Assembly (NCBI GenBank): GCA_964568855.1
Contig: CAZMSD010000038.1
Span: forward strand, 1 to 40,272
Length of the DNA: 40,272 nt
Direction: 5' to 3'
From: CAZMSD01 sp964568855
Lineage (GTDB): Bacteria > CAIWAD01
Part shown: positions 16,453 to 24,295 of the stretch, piece by piece
Numbering within the stretch: position 1 is the first letter of the stretch
Layout: each line of letters opens with the position of its first letter
Made by a program: the position numbers and the translations under genes
The notes under the pieces: model-generated
Told to the model about the DNA's origin: nothing
Databases searched by the model: none
Seen by the model: the letters and a program-made list of their open reading frames with translations, nothing else

Positions 16453-17530
16453 CGGCCCTGTCGCCTCGGTCCTCGTCCTCCTCGGCCGGAGGCGCCTGGG
16501 GATCCTTCCCGGGCGGCCGGCGTCTCACGCGGGGCAGCTCCTCCTCGTCCTCCGCGCCCGCCGTATCGCCCCGCGGTTCGTCCGCCGCGGATTCCGGCGA
16601 GACCGCATCGTCCGCCTCCGTTTCACCGTCTTCCGCGACGGTCCCGGCCGCGTCGCCGTCCTCCGCGTGTTTTTTCCGCGCGCCGGGATCCACCGGTTCC
16701 GATGTGTCACGAGGGGCGGGCCTCCGCTCCCCGGCCTGCTCCTCTTCCGGCTCCATGCGCTTGCGGTAGACCATCCGGCTGACCAGGATCGAGAACTCGA
16801 AGAGCAGGTAGACCGGCAGGGCCAGCAGCATCTGGCTGATGGGATCCGGCGGCGTGAGTACTGCTGCCAGCACGACGATGCCGATTGCGGCGTGGCGCCG
16901 GTAGCGCTTGAGCGTGTCGGGCGTGACCAGGCCCATCCGCGAGAGGATGAAGATCACCAGCGGGAGCTCGAAGACGACGCCGAAAGCGAAAACCAGGCGT
17001 GTCACGAAACCGATGTAGCGGGTCAGCGACCACTGGTTGGCGATTTCCGCAGTGGAGAAGCGCAGGAAGAACTCGGTGGCGAAACTGAGCACGTAGAAGC
17101 CGAAGACCACCCCCGAGAGGAAGCAGACGGTGGCGGAGAGGATCACCGGCAGGGCGGCTCGGCGCTCACGGGCATAGAGGCCGGGGGCCACGAAGCGCCA
17201 GATGTGATAGAAGATCACCGGGCTGCCCACGATGATCCCGGCAAAGAAGGCGATCTTGAGGTGGACGATGAATCCTTCGGTGGGCGAAAGCAGCGCCAGT
17301 TGCCCGGCCTCGGCGCCCAGCCGCGCCGCCGCCGATTCGAAAGGCAGGATCAGCAGCTGCTGGATCCAGCGGGCGAAACCCAGGCAGGCGGCCATGCCCG
17401 CGATCAGCGTGATCAGCACCCGGAAGACCACCACGCGCAGTTCGCCCAGGTGCTCGAGAAACGTCATCCGGCCCTCGCCCTCGAGGCCGGCCTTCCCCTC
17501 GCCTTTGCGGTTTCCGCCCTTTCCGCTCAT
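16427..17530 (-). CDS. tatC: Twin-arginine translocase subunit TatC with long charged tail
   Basis: 367-residue protein. Residues 21-258 are a normal TatC, the membrane receptor for twin-arginine signal peptides: FLEHLGELR at the N-terminus, six transmembrane helices, and the conserved F-x3-L-P...-LSRMGLV segment. Residues 259-367 form an unusual 109-residue tail rich in Glu, Asp, Pro and Arg, ending in DDEWGYY, presumably cytoplasmic and disordered. No TatA/TatB gene is in the window. The gene overlaps purQ by four bases and gatA by 26 bases. Confidence 0.94.
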   Translation of the reverse strand: MSGKGGNRKGEGKAGLEGEGRMTFLEHLGELRVVVFRVLITLIAGMAACLGFARWIQQLLILPFESAAARLGAEAGQLALLSPTEGFIVHLKIAFFAGIIVGSPVIFYHIWRFVAPGLYARERRAALPVILSATVCFLSGVVFGFYVLSFATEFFLRFSTAEIANQWSLTRYIGFVTRLVFAFGVVFELPLVIFILSRMGLVTPDTLKRYRRHAAIGIVVLAAVLTPPDPISQMLLALPVYLLFEFSILVSRMVYRKRMEPEEEQAGERRPAPRDTSEPVDPGARKKHAEDGDAAGTVAEDGETEADDAVSPESAADEPRGDTAGAEDEEELPRVRRRPPGKDPQAPPAEEDEDRGDRADDDEWGYY

Positions 17531-18231
17531 ACTTCGCGCAGCAGTTCCTGCGAGGCGATCACGCTGCGGAAGATCTGCATCCCTTCACTGCCCCCCAGGC
17601 TGTGATGCGCGGCACGCTCGGGATGGGGCATCATCCCCAGCACGTTGCCCCGGGCGTTGACGATGCCGGCGATGTTGCCCAGGCTGCCGTTGGGGTTGGC
17701 CTGGGGAGTGCAGCGTCCCTCGGCGTCGCAGTAGCGGAAGAGGATCCGCTCATCCGATTCGAGCATTTCGAGCGTCTCTTCGTCGGCCACGTAGCGTCCC
17801 GCGTGATGCGCCACCGGCATCTTGAGGATCCCGGGATCATCCACGGCCCCGGTGAAGGGGGAATCGCGGCGCTGCACCTTGAGCATCACGTCGCGGCAGA
17901 CGAAGCGCAGGCAGGTATTGGTCATCAGCGCGCCGGGCAGCAGGCCGGCTTCGGTCAGGATCTGGAAGCCGTTGCAGATTCCCAGCAGCAGGCCGCCGCG
18001 GGAGGCGTGTTCCGCCACGTCCTGCATCACGGGGCTGATCCTGGCGATGGCGCCTGTGCGCAGGTAGTCGCCGTAGGAGAAGCCGCCCGGCAGCACCACC
18101 AGGTCCCAGCGCCGGTCCATGCGCTCCTTGTGCCACAAGTAGCCGCACTCGCAGTCCAGCAGGTTCTCGAGCACCCAGTGGGTGTCGCGGTCGCAGTTGG
18201 ATCCGGGAAAGACGACGATGCCCACTTTCAT
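17527..18231 (-). CDS. purQ: Phosphoribosylformylglycinamidine synthase subunit PurQ
   Basis: 234-residue class I glutamine amidotransferase subunit of FGAM synthase, step four of purine synthesis. FPGSNCDRD near the start, LPGGFSYGDYLR, the nucleophile Cys86 in GICNGFQ and the C-terminal His/Glu in MMPHPERA are all present. It overlaps purS by four bases (ATGA). PurS and PurQ work with the small-type PurL, which is not in the window. Its downstream neighbour tatC also overlaps by four bases. Confidence 0.96.
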   Translation of the reverse strand: MKVGIVVFPGSNCDRDTHWVLENLLDCECGYLWHKERMDRRWDLVVLPGGFSYGDYLRTGAIARISPVMQDVAEHASRGGLLLGICNGFQILTEAGLLPGALMTNTCLRFVCRDVMLKVQRRDSPFTGAVDDPGILKMPVAHHAGRYVADEETLEMLESDERILFRYCDAEGRCTPQANPNGSLGNIAGIVNARGNVLGMMPHPERAAHHSLGGSEGMQIFRSVIASQELLREV

Positions 18232-18584
18232 CGCGGTTCCGCCGATTGTATCACGCCGTCTTCCGCGCCCGCACCCGCGCCGGCACCCGCGCTTGCACCC
18301 GCGCTTGCACCCGCGCTTGCACCCGCGCCGGCGTCCTCGAACTCCCGGTATTCCGCTTCCCAGGACTCGATGTTCGGATTGACCAGCAGGCGGCGGCAGA
18401 TGGATTCCACCTCGCGCTCGATCTCGGCGCGCTCCATCCGCGGAAAATCGAGGGTCACGAACTTGCCCACGCGGCAGGCGGCGGGTCCTTCCAAACCGAG
18501 GTTCTTCAGGGCTCCCAGGACCGTCTGTCCCTGCGGATCGAGGATCGAAGCCTTAGGCATGATGCGGATCTGCGCCTGGATCAT
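18228..18584 (-). CDS. purS: Phosphoribosylformylglycinamidine synthase subunit PurS with repeat tail
   Basis: 118-residue protein. Residues 1-85 are PurS, the small subunit bridging PurL and PurQ (QAQIRIMPKASILDPQGQTV, KNLGLEG, VGKFVTLDF, NPNIE). The remaining 30 residues are an Ala/Gly/Ser tail (repeats of SAGA type) not present in normal PurS of about 80 residues, encoded by a 12-base minisatellite at 18264-18333. The start at 18584 has GGAG six bases upstream. The frame stays open further upstream into the palindromic element, but that extension is not PurS-like. The stop overlaps the purQ start (ATGA). Confidence 0.92.
   Translation of the reverse strand: MIQAQIRIMPKASILDPQGQTVLGALKNLGLEGPAACRVGKFVTLDFPRMERAEIEREVESICRRLLVNPNIESWEAEYREFEDAGAGASAGASAGASAGAGAGAGAEDGVIQSAEPR
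18264..18333 (-). repeat. 12-base minisatellite inside the 3' end of purS
   Basis: Nearly six head-to-tail copies of a 12-base unit. On the plus strand the first is CGCGCCCGCACC, the second CGCGCCGGCACC, then three identical CGCGCTTGCACC (18288-18323) and a partial sixth. A multiple of three keeps the purS frame, so each unit adds four residues of the Ala/Gly/Ser tail. The exact identity of the three central copies suggests recent slippage or expansion. Confidence 0.9.
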
Positions 18585-18625
18585 GGAAATCTCCGCTTGG
18601 CTGCGGGTACGGCCGGTCTGCGTCC

Positions 18626-18790
18626 AGGAGTCTGTCGGACTTGGCCCGTTGCAGTCTGCATCTACCACACGGGCCCCCTTTCCCGCCCGCTTCTTGGCAG
18701 TAGTCACCACTACAGCCTGCAAAACGGGCGAAAAAACGTACTCCGTGTGGCAGCGCATACCATCAGACGTTCCAGGCCCGACAGACTCCT
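18626..18790. mobile_element. 165-bp imperfect palindrome (MITE/REP-like element)
   Basis: The outer ends are a perfect 13-base inverted repeat: AGGAGTCTGTCGG at 18626-18638 and its complement at 18778-18790. Further matched blocks lie at symmetric positions: CCACACGG (18665-18672) with CCGTGTGG (18743-18750), CGCCCG (18684-18689) with CGGGCG (18725-18730), and GTAGT (18700-18704) with ACTAC (18709-18713) around a four-base loop. All share a centre near 18707. It encodes no plausible protein and fills the gap between pssA and purS. The pssA stop codon (TAG, 18789-18791) lies on its end. A small non-autonomous mobile element or REP-type hairpin is inferred. No clear target-site duplication was seen. 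Confidence 0.6.
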
Positions 18791-19568
18791 AGAGCGCGCT
18801 GCCGTCCCTGAGGTCGTCCTTATCTTCGAGCTCTTCCAGCCTGGCCTGCTTGAGGTGCGCCGCCAGCGAGTACAGCAGGTAGCCCACCACCGCCGGGAAA
18901 AGCGCCAGCGACTGCAGGAAGAGGATACTGCCCGCCACCATCAACAGCAGCAGCAGACGATTGAGGTTGTGGCCGCTGCGCTTGAAACTCAACAGGGGCA
19001 TGCCCTCGAAACGCACCCTGCTGATCATCAGCAGGCTTCCCAGGGCTGTGACCGCCGCCAGGCCGGGCGCCCAGACCCTGCCGAATAGATCGAGACAGAA
19101 GAGCACGTAGGAAACGATGAAGACCGCCGCCGCGGGGATCGGCAGCCCGGCGAAGAAGGGGCTCTTGCCGCTCTCCAGGCCGGTCTCCGCGTTGAAGCGG
19201 GCCAGGCGGAAACTGCCCAGGACCAGCGGCAGGGCGGCGAAGAGCAATCCCAGCAGACCCCACAGCGAGCCCTTGTCTCCCCAGCCGCCGAAGTGAATCG
19301 TATAGAGCAGCACCGAAGGCGCCACGCCGAAGGAGACCACGTCGGAGAGGCTGTCCAGCTCCATGCCCAGGCGGCTCTGGTGCTTGAGGCGCCGGGCCAG
19401 TTTGCCGTCCATGGCGTCCAGCACGGCCGCGATGAGGATGAACCAGGCGGCCTGGGCGGGACTCCCGCCCACCCCGGCGCTGAAACGGATCAGGGTGGTG
19501 ACGGCGGCGAAGCCGAAGAACATGTTGAGATAGGTCAGCAGGTTGGGCAGGCGGTCCAATCGACTCAT
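18789..19568 (-). CDS. pssA: CDP-diacylglycerol-serine O-phosphatidyltransferase
   Basis: 259-residue integral membrane enzyme making phosphatidylserine from CDP-diacylglycerol and serine. The CDP-alcohol phosphotransferase signature is complete: DAMDGKLAR, then G-x3-D-x3-D in LGMELDSLSD. Several transmembrane helices follow. The start is the ATG at 19568, with GGAG seven bases upstream; it overlaps the psd stop as ATGA. An in-frame ATG at 19574 is too close to the GGAG. The stop codon is part of the palindromic element at 18626-18790, so the natural C-terminus may have been changed by that insertion. Psd, encoded immediately upstream, uses its product. Confidence 0.94.
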   Translation of the reverse strand: MSRLDRLPNLLTYLNMFFGFAAVTTLIRFSAGVGGSPAQAAWFILIAAVLDAMDGKLARRLKHQSRLGMELDSLSDVVSFGVAPSVLLYTIHFGGWGDKGSLWGLLGLLFAALPLVLGSFRLARFNAETGLESGKSPFFAGLPIPAAAVFIVSYVLFCLDLFGRVWAPGLAAVTALGSLLMISRVRFEGMPLLSFKRSGHNLNRLLLLLMVAGSILFLQSLALFPAVVGYLLYSLAAHLKQARLEELEDKDDLRDGSAL

Positions 19569-20218
19569 GTCCATTCTCCAATCACTGTTTCCCCCGCGCG
19601 GACCCTGTCGCCCTCGGCGACGGCGATCCGCACTTCGGGCGGCAGGAAATGATCCAGCCGCGAGCCCAGCTTGATGATGCCGTAGCGTTCGCCCTTCTCG
19701 AGCTCGTCGCCCTCATGGACCGCGCAGATCACGCGCCGGGCGAGGAAACCGGCGATCTGCTTGAGAGCCACCTTGTGTCCGCTCTGGTCGCAGAGGGTGA
19801 TGGTGCAGGCCTCGTTCAAGTCCGAGGACTTGTCGTGGAAAGCGGCCAGGTAGCGGCCCGAGCGGTACTTCACGGCGCTGACCCGGGCCTCAAGGCTGGA
19901 GCGGTTCACGTGCACGTTCATGGGACTCATGAACACGCTCAGTACCTGCGCCGGTCCGTCCAGTTCGGGCGAGTAATCCTCCCTGCGAAGCCGCAGCACC
20001 CTTCCGTCGGCGGCGGCAACGAGGGTCGCGGGGTCCTCGGGGACCGCGCGATCAGGGTCGCGGAAGAAGACGGCCAGGACCAGGCCCGCCAGCAGCAGCA
20101 GCGCTCCCGGGAGCATGGTCCATCCCGCGAGTCCCCACCAGACCACCGCCAGACACATCAGTGTTCCGGCGGGCACCAGGGTGTAGACGTATTGCTTGCC
20201 TTCCGCGTGGATGCGCAT
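19565..20218 (-). CDS. psd: Phosphatidylserine decarboxylase, short form
   Basis: 217-residue proenzyme converting phosphatidylserine to phosphatidylethanolamine. It is the short type with two N-terminal transmembrane helices (about residues 12-52). FFRDPDR follows the helices, and MSPMNVHVNR is conserved in the family. The autocleavage site is GSR in IIKLGSRLDHF: the chain is cut before Ser186, which becomes the pyruvoyl group. It forms a two-gene membrane lipid module with pssA. No strong ribosome binding site is seen nine bases after the purC stop. Confidence 0.95.
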   Translation of the reverse strand: MRIHAEGKQYVYTLVPAGTLMCLAVVWWGLAGWTMLPGALLLLAGLVLAVFFRDPDRAVPEDPATLVAAADGRVLRLRREDYSPELDGPAQVLSVFMSPMNVHVNRSSLEARVSAVKYRSGRYLAAFHDKSSDLNEACTITLCDQSGHKVALKQIAGFLARRVICAVHEGDELEKGERYGIIKLGSRLDHFLPPEVRIAVAEGDRVRAGETVIGEWT

Positions 20219-20227
20219 ATCAGCGCT

Positions 20228-20929
20228 TCAATTGAGGATCCGTTCCAGGATCTCTTTGTACGTGGCTTCGGCGCCGGCCAGACCCGACTTCAGGCAGTCG
20301 AAATCGTACTTCTTCCGGGTGCGGCGGTCCCAAAGCCGGCAGGTGTCCGGACTGAACTCGTCGGCGATCATCAGGTTGGCACCAGCCTTGCCGAATTCCA
20401 ACCGGAAATCGATCAGGATCACTCCCCGCCGATCGAAGAAACTGCGCAGGATGGCGTTGACCTTGCTGGCCATGCGCCGGATGGCGCGCATCTCCTCGAG
20501 GCTGGCCAGAGAGAAGGCCTGGCAGTGGCTGTCGTTGACCAGGATCAGCTGCCCGCCCGAGCGCTTGAAGTAGTGCTCGATCACCGGGTAGTCGAGGTTG
20601 GCGCCCTCCTCCACCTCGAAGCGTTCCACGAGGTCCGCCGTGGCCACGTTGCGCACCATCACGCTGAGGGGCAGGACCTGCAGGCGGCGCACCTTGAGGC
20701 CGCTGAGGGCGGCGCGTTCCACGTAATGATTGGGAATGTTGTAGCTGTCCAGGTAGGAGAAGATCGTCTCCGAGAACCTGGAGCACAGCTCGCCCTTGCC
20801 TTTGAACAGCTTCTTGGTTCTGCCGCCCGGTGTGATCGCCTCGTCGCCGAATTCCAGGATCAGGTGCTGATCGTCGGAAGCGAGCAGCCGCTTCGTCCTG
20901 CCGTTGACCACGATTTCCTTCTTCGCCAC
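20228..20929 (-). CDS. purC: SAICAR synthetase (PurC)
   Basis: 233-residue enzyme joining aspartate to CAIR with ATP in purine synthesis. The ATP-binding strand region, VRNVATADLV, IDFRLEFG and ADEFSPDTCRLWD are diagnostic. The start is a GTG at 20929 with GGAG five bases upstream. The purine genes here are interrupted by psd and pssA (purC-psd-pssA-purS-purQ), a shuffled order that still keeps all genes in one transcriptional direction. Confidence 0.95.
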   Translation of the reverse strand: MAKKEIVVNGRTKRLLASDDQHLILEFGDEAITPGGRTKKLFKGKGELCSRFSETIFSYLDSYNIPNHYVERAALSGLKVRRLQVLPLSVMVRNVATADLVERFEVEEGANLDYPVIEHYFKRSGGQLILVNDSHCQAFSLASLEEMRAIRRMASKVNAILRSFFDRRGVILIDFRLEFGKAGANLMIADEFSPDTCRLWDRRTRKKYDFDCLKSGLAGAEATYKEILERILN

Positions 20930-20947
20930 GGTAACTCCCCGTTCCTC

Positions 20948-22141
20948 TCATTCACTGCGCGTGCGGCGGGCTCCCGCCGTCATGGCGATGGTCAGGATGC
21001 GTCCGCCGCGAAAGACCTCCAGCACCATGCGATCGCCCACCTTGATGTCCTCGTCGGCGATGATCTGCTTGACCTTCGAGCATGTATCCACCGCGTGTCC
21101 GTTGATGCTCAATATGATGTCGGAAACCCTGAGATCCGCATCCTCGGCCGGGCTGCCCGGGTTGAGCTCCACCACCACCACGCCCTGTCCACCCCGGTAA
21201 CCCAGGTTCATGGCCATACGCCGGTTCAGGTCTCGGATCCAGATACCGGTCCAGATGTCGCGGTCCACCTGGCCGGTGGCGCGCAGATCCGCCACGATAT
21301 CCCGGATATGATTGACCGGGATGGCGAAGCCCAGGCCCACGGATCCCCCGCTGCGGCTGTAGATCATGGTGTTCATGCCGATCGCTTCGCCCAGCGCGTT
21401 CACCAGCGGACCGCCCGAATTCCCGGGATTGATGGCGGCGTCCGTCTGGATCATGTTCTTGTAGGTCGGCTCGTTCTCCTGGGCGCCGAAATCCCGATCC
21501 ACGGCGCTGATCACTCCCACCGTGACGCTGGGCTTGTTGCTGGCGAAGAGGCCGTAAGGATTGCCCAGCGCGATCACCCACTCGCCGATCATGGCCCGCT
21601 CGCTGTCGCCTATTTCGATGTATGGGTAGCCCTCGCCCTCGAGATCCAGGAGAGCGATGTCGGAATTGTAATCGGCGCCCAGCAGTTCCGCGTCCACTTC
21701 CCGTCCGTCGGGCAGGGTCACTACGATGCGCTTGGCGTTGTGGACCACGTGCTCGTTGGTCAAGGTCAGACCGTCTTCCGAGATGATAAAACCCGAACCC
21801 AGGTTTTCCACCGGGTGCTCCACGATCCGGTCGGGAAAGAACTGGCCCCAGAAAGGATCCCGGCGGAAGGGACTGCGTTCGATCCAGCGCTGGATCTGGA
21901 TCACGTTGATGCCCACCACGGCGGGCTCCACGAGGGCCACGGCCCGGGTGATGGCGGTCTGGCGACTCAGGTACAGTTCCTGGCTGAGCCGGGCCTGCAG
22001 GTCTCGGGCCTCGCTCCCGAGGCCGCCCTCGCCGGATTCCTGGGCTCCGCCGGGGTGGAAGGTGCGCAGGAGCGTGAAGCCCAGCGCCACACCCAGCGCC
22101 AGCCAAACGCCCTCAAACAGCCGCCGCGCCATCTTGTTCAT
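20948..22141 (-). CDS. Membrane-anchored HtrA/Deg serine protease
   Basis: 397-residue trypsin-like protease of the DegP/DegS group, acting in periplasmic protein quality control. An N-terminal anchor or signal (about residues 8-27) precedes a linker. The catalytic triad is His131 (LTNEHVVH), Asp161 (NSDIALLD) and Ser242 (NPGNSGGPL). A single PDZ domain occupies about residues 295-385. One PDZ and an uncleaved-looking N-terminal helix resemble DegS more than the two-PDZ DegP. AAGG lies seven bases before the ATG. The gene follows the transaldolase gene after 33 bases. Confidence 0.94.
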   Translation of the reverse strand: MNKMARRLFEGVWLALGVALGFTLLRTFHPGGAQESGEGGLGSEARDLQARLSQELYLSRQTAITRAVALVEPAVVGINVIQIQRWIERSPFRRDPFWGQFFPDRIVEHPVENLGSGFIISEDGLTLTNEHVVHNAKRIVVTLPDGREVDAELLGADYNSDIALLDLEGEGYPYIEIGDSERAMIGEWVIALGNPYGLFASNKPSVTVGVISAVDRDFGAQENEPTYKNMIQTDAAINPGNSGGPLVNALGEAIGMNTMIYSRSGGSVGLGFAIPVNHIRDIVADLRATGQVDRDIWTGIWIRDLNRRMAMNLGYRGGQGVVVVELNPGSPAEDADLRVSDIILSINGHAVDTCSKVKQIIADEDIKVGDRMVLEVFRGGRILTIAMTAGARRTRSE

Positions 22142-22174
22142 AGATCGACCTTGGACCGGCCAGGCCTTACCCGA

Positions 22175-22822
22175 TCAAGCCTTGGGGATCTTCTCCCAGT
22201 CCTCGAGGAATTTCGCGATGCCCTTCTCGGTAAGCGGGTGCTCTGAAAGCTGCTTGATAACCTTGAAGGGAATCGTGGCGATGTCGGCGCCCATCCGCGC
22301 GGCCTCGAGCACGTGCACGGGATTGCGGATGCTGGCCACGATGATCTCCGTCTCGAGTGCGTAGTTCACGAAGAGCGTCCGGATCTCGGCGATCAGGTCC
22401 ATCCCGGGCATCACGATGTCGTCCAGGCGTCCCACGAACGGGCTGACGAAGTTGGCCCCGGCCCGGGCGGCCATCAAGGCCTGCAGGGGCTGGAAGACCA
22501 GGGTCACGTTGGTCATGATTCCATCGGCGGAAAGCGCCCGGACCGCCTTGAGCCCTTCCACGCACATGGGAATCTTGATGCAGATATTCTTGTGCAGCCG
22601 GGCCAGCTCCCGGGCTTCCTCGATCATTCCATCCGCCTCGAGGCTGACCACCTCGGCGTTCACCGGGCCGTCCACGATCTCGCAGATCTCGGTGATCAGC
22701 TCCACGAAGGGGCGCTTCTCCCGGACCACCAGGCTCGGGTTGGTGGTCACGCCGTTCAGGATGCCGATGGAATTCGCTTCCCGGATCTCATCCAGGTTGG
22801 CCGTGTCGATGAAGAATTTCAT
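22175..22822 (-). CDS. Transaldolase / fructose-6-phosphate aldolase family protein
   Basis: 215-residue small transaldolase (TalC/FSA/MipB type), a cytoplasmic TIM-barrel class I aldolase of the pentose phosphate pathway. MKFFIDTANLDEI, GVTTNPS, the Schiff-base lysine Lys83 in CIKIPM, and SPFVGRLDD are all conserved. Transaldolase versus fructose-6-phosphate aldolase activity cannot be settled by the motifs alone. The start overlaps the truA stop by four bases (ATGA). Confidence 0.94.
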   Translation of the reverse strand: MKFFIDTANLDEIREANSIGILNGVTTNPSLVVREKRPFVELITEICEIVDGPVNAEVVSLEADGMIEEARELARLHKNICIKIPMCVEGLKAVRALSADGIMTNVTLVFQPLQALMAARAGANFVSPFVGRLDDIVMPGMDLIAEIRTLFVNYALETEIIVASIRNPVHVLEAARMGADIATIPFKVIKQLSEHPLTEKGIAKFLEDWEKIPKA

Positions 22823-23658
22823 GCCTGCCTTTCCCGATTTGCACTTGGGGAGTCCGGCGGACCTTGAGTCCAGGATTCATCCGCCGCGGATACGTCTTCG
22901 CCGGTGGCGAAATCGTCGTAATACACGCGCACCAGGTAGAGTCCCTGTGGAGGCGCGCAGACGCCGCAGAGACTTCGGTCGCCGGCGGCGAGGATCTTGC
23001 TCATCCGCTCCACCGGGAAACGACCCCGGCCGATGTCCGCCAGGGTTCCCGCCAGCACCCGCACCATGCTGTGCAGGAAGCGGTCGCAGCGCACTCTCAG
23101 CCGGATCTCCTGGCCCTGCTCCTCCAGTTCGCAGAGCTGGAACTCGCACCAGGCTTCGGGCGGCAGACTCTTGCTGACGCAGAAGGCCCGGCAGTCCAGT
23201 CGGCCGCTCAGCGGAGGCAGCGCCCGCCGCATCCTGGCGAGGTCCAGGGCGTAACCCGTGCACCAGGCCCGCCGGCGCAGGAAAGGATTCCCGCCCCGGT
23301 GGATGCGGTATTCGTACTCGCGGGCGCGGGCCGAGTGGCGGGCGCTGAAATTCGCCGCCCGCTCGTCCACCCGCCGGACGAGAATGTCCTCCGGCAGCAC
23401 CCGCCGCAGGGCGCGCTTAAGTTCGGCGGCCGGCATGCGGGTCAGGGCCCGGAAACTCGCCAGCGTGGCGAGGGCATGGACGCCGGTGTCCGTCCGGCCG
23501 GCGCCTGACAGGCTCAGGGGCTGGTCCAGGATCCGCCGCAGCCAGTCCTGGACGACACCCTGCACGGTGCGGAGACCCGGCTGGATCTGCCAGCCGTAAA
23601 AATCGGAGCCGTCGTAGGCCAGCTCGATCGAGAAACAGCGCCGTTCCTCATCGCTCAC
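22819..23658 (-). CDS. truA: tRNA pseudouridine(38-40) synthase TruA
   Basis: 279-residue pseudouridine synthase modifying the anticodon arm (positions 38-40). The catalytic aspartate is Asp57 in GAGRTDTGVHA; AYDGSDFYGWQ lies before it, and RFLHSMVRVLAGTL is the conserved C-terminal element. The start is set at the GTG at 23658, where AGG lies six bases upstream. The frame stays open to an ATG at 23745, but that 29-residue extension is Arg/Lys-rich, not family-like, and covers two hairpins. This is the first gene of the long minus-strand chain. Confidence 0.93.
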   Translation of the reverse strand: MSDEERRCFSIELAYDGSDFYGWQIQPGLRTVQGVVQDWLRRILDQPLSLSGAGRTDTGVHALATLASFRALTRMPAAELKRALRRVLPEDILVRRVDERAANFSARHSARAREYEYRIHRGGNPFLRRRAWCTGYALDLARMRRALPPLSGRLDCRAFCVSKSLPPEAWCEFQLCELEEQGQEIRLRVRCDRFLHSMVRVLAGTLADIGRGRFPVERMSKILAAGDRSLCGVCAPPQGLYLVRVYYDDFATGEDVSAADESWTQGPPDSPSANRERQA

Positions 23659-23686
23659 CGTGGACCTATCCTTCAGCTTCGAGCCC

Positions 23687-23732
23687 GCTTCTTTCCGAAG
23701 AAGCGCGGCTTCCCTTCCGGAGAAGCGCCGCG
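23687..23732 (-). promoter_or_regulatory. Paired hairpins in the putative truA leader
   Basis: Two adjacent stem-loops lie 29-74 bases upstream of the truA GTG: GCTTCT/AGAAGC at 23687-23704 (perfect, six pairs), and CGCGGCTTC with GAAGCGCCGCG at 23704-23732 (two-base bulge). No T-run follows on the minus strand, so a terminator is unlikely. They could be leader structure for the long operon. No clear sigma70 promoter could be placed. Confidence 0.3.
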
Positions 23733-23848
23733 CAACTCTCCGCACTGTTCTTCAAGGAAAGACAACCAGGCGCCGAAGTTCAATGAAAACGTGTTACGAT
23801 CCATGTGCAACAGGTCCGGAGTGTACAGCATCAAAGGAGGTGTCCCCC

Positions 23849-23947
23849 TTGCCGGAGGAAAGAACCGGATTCCGCGAAGTGCGCCGCCGGAAGCCCAGAA
23901 ATCACCTGGTTTCAAGCGTTTCAAAGACGAATCACGTAATTCAATAA
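23849..23947 (+). CDS. Possible 32-residue protein behind a perfect Shine-Dalgarno
   Basis: AAAGGAGGTG at 23834-23843 is a full-length match to the 3' end of 16S rRNA, far better than any site in front of the neighbouring genes. Eight bases after GGAGG comes TTG at 23849, opening a 32-codon frame. The product would start LPEERTGFREVRRRKPR and be basic; it matches no family I recognise. The rare TTG start and short length keep the call low. The match may be chance in a divergent intergenic region. Confidence 0.25.
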   Translation: MPEERTGFREVRRRKPRNHLVSSVSKTNHVIQ

Positions 23948-24259
23948 GGTATTACAGCGGCAGGGCAGAGTCAATCGGCCGGGGAGTCGAGAAAGCAAGG
24001 ATAGCTAAAACATGATGTTGATGTATTCGCATTTGTTGGCAACATCTTACTATGATGCATGTTCATCGCACCATGTTCGCAGGTCGCATACATCGCACAA
24101 AAACTGCTAGACGTTTCCCGATCCAAACGAACTTGAATTCCTGGATCGTTGCGAACATTGCGATCGTTCCTTTTTCGCCAGCCACTGAGCCTCGATTCAT
24201 TACCCCACAGGCAAATAAATGCTTGATTTCTTTTGCATCTACGCCGATAATTCAGTTGT
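23948..24259. other. AT-richer divergent intergenic stretch
   Basis: About 310 bases without a supported gene, visibly richer in A and T than the coding regions around it. It holds an inverted repeat GATGTTG/CAACATC (24014-24020 and 24040-24046) and a near-repeat with GATCGTT occurring twice around 24145-24168. It lies between truA (minus) and the histidine kinase (plus), so promoters for either direction may lie here. None matched the sigma70 consensus well. Confidence 0.5.
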
Positions 24260-24295
24260 CATATCGTGGATGCGTCACAGACGCACCACGATATG
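24260..24295. repeat. Long inverted repeat CATATCGTGG...CCACGATATG
   Basis: A 16-base-pair stem with a single bulged A and a three-base loop: arms at 24260-24276 and 24280-24295, ending in CATATCGTGG and CCACGATATG. The right arm is also the beginning of the first 57-bp tandem unit, so the two structures interlock. There is no adjacent T-run, which argues against an ordinary terminator. Confidence 0.8.

Noticed and set aside
18585..18758. Upstream extension of purS through the palindromic element
   Set aside because: The true PurS start has a ribosome binding site at 18584 and the extension is unrelated to PurS.
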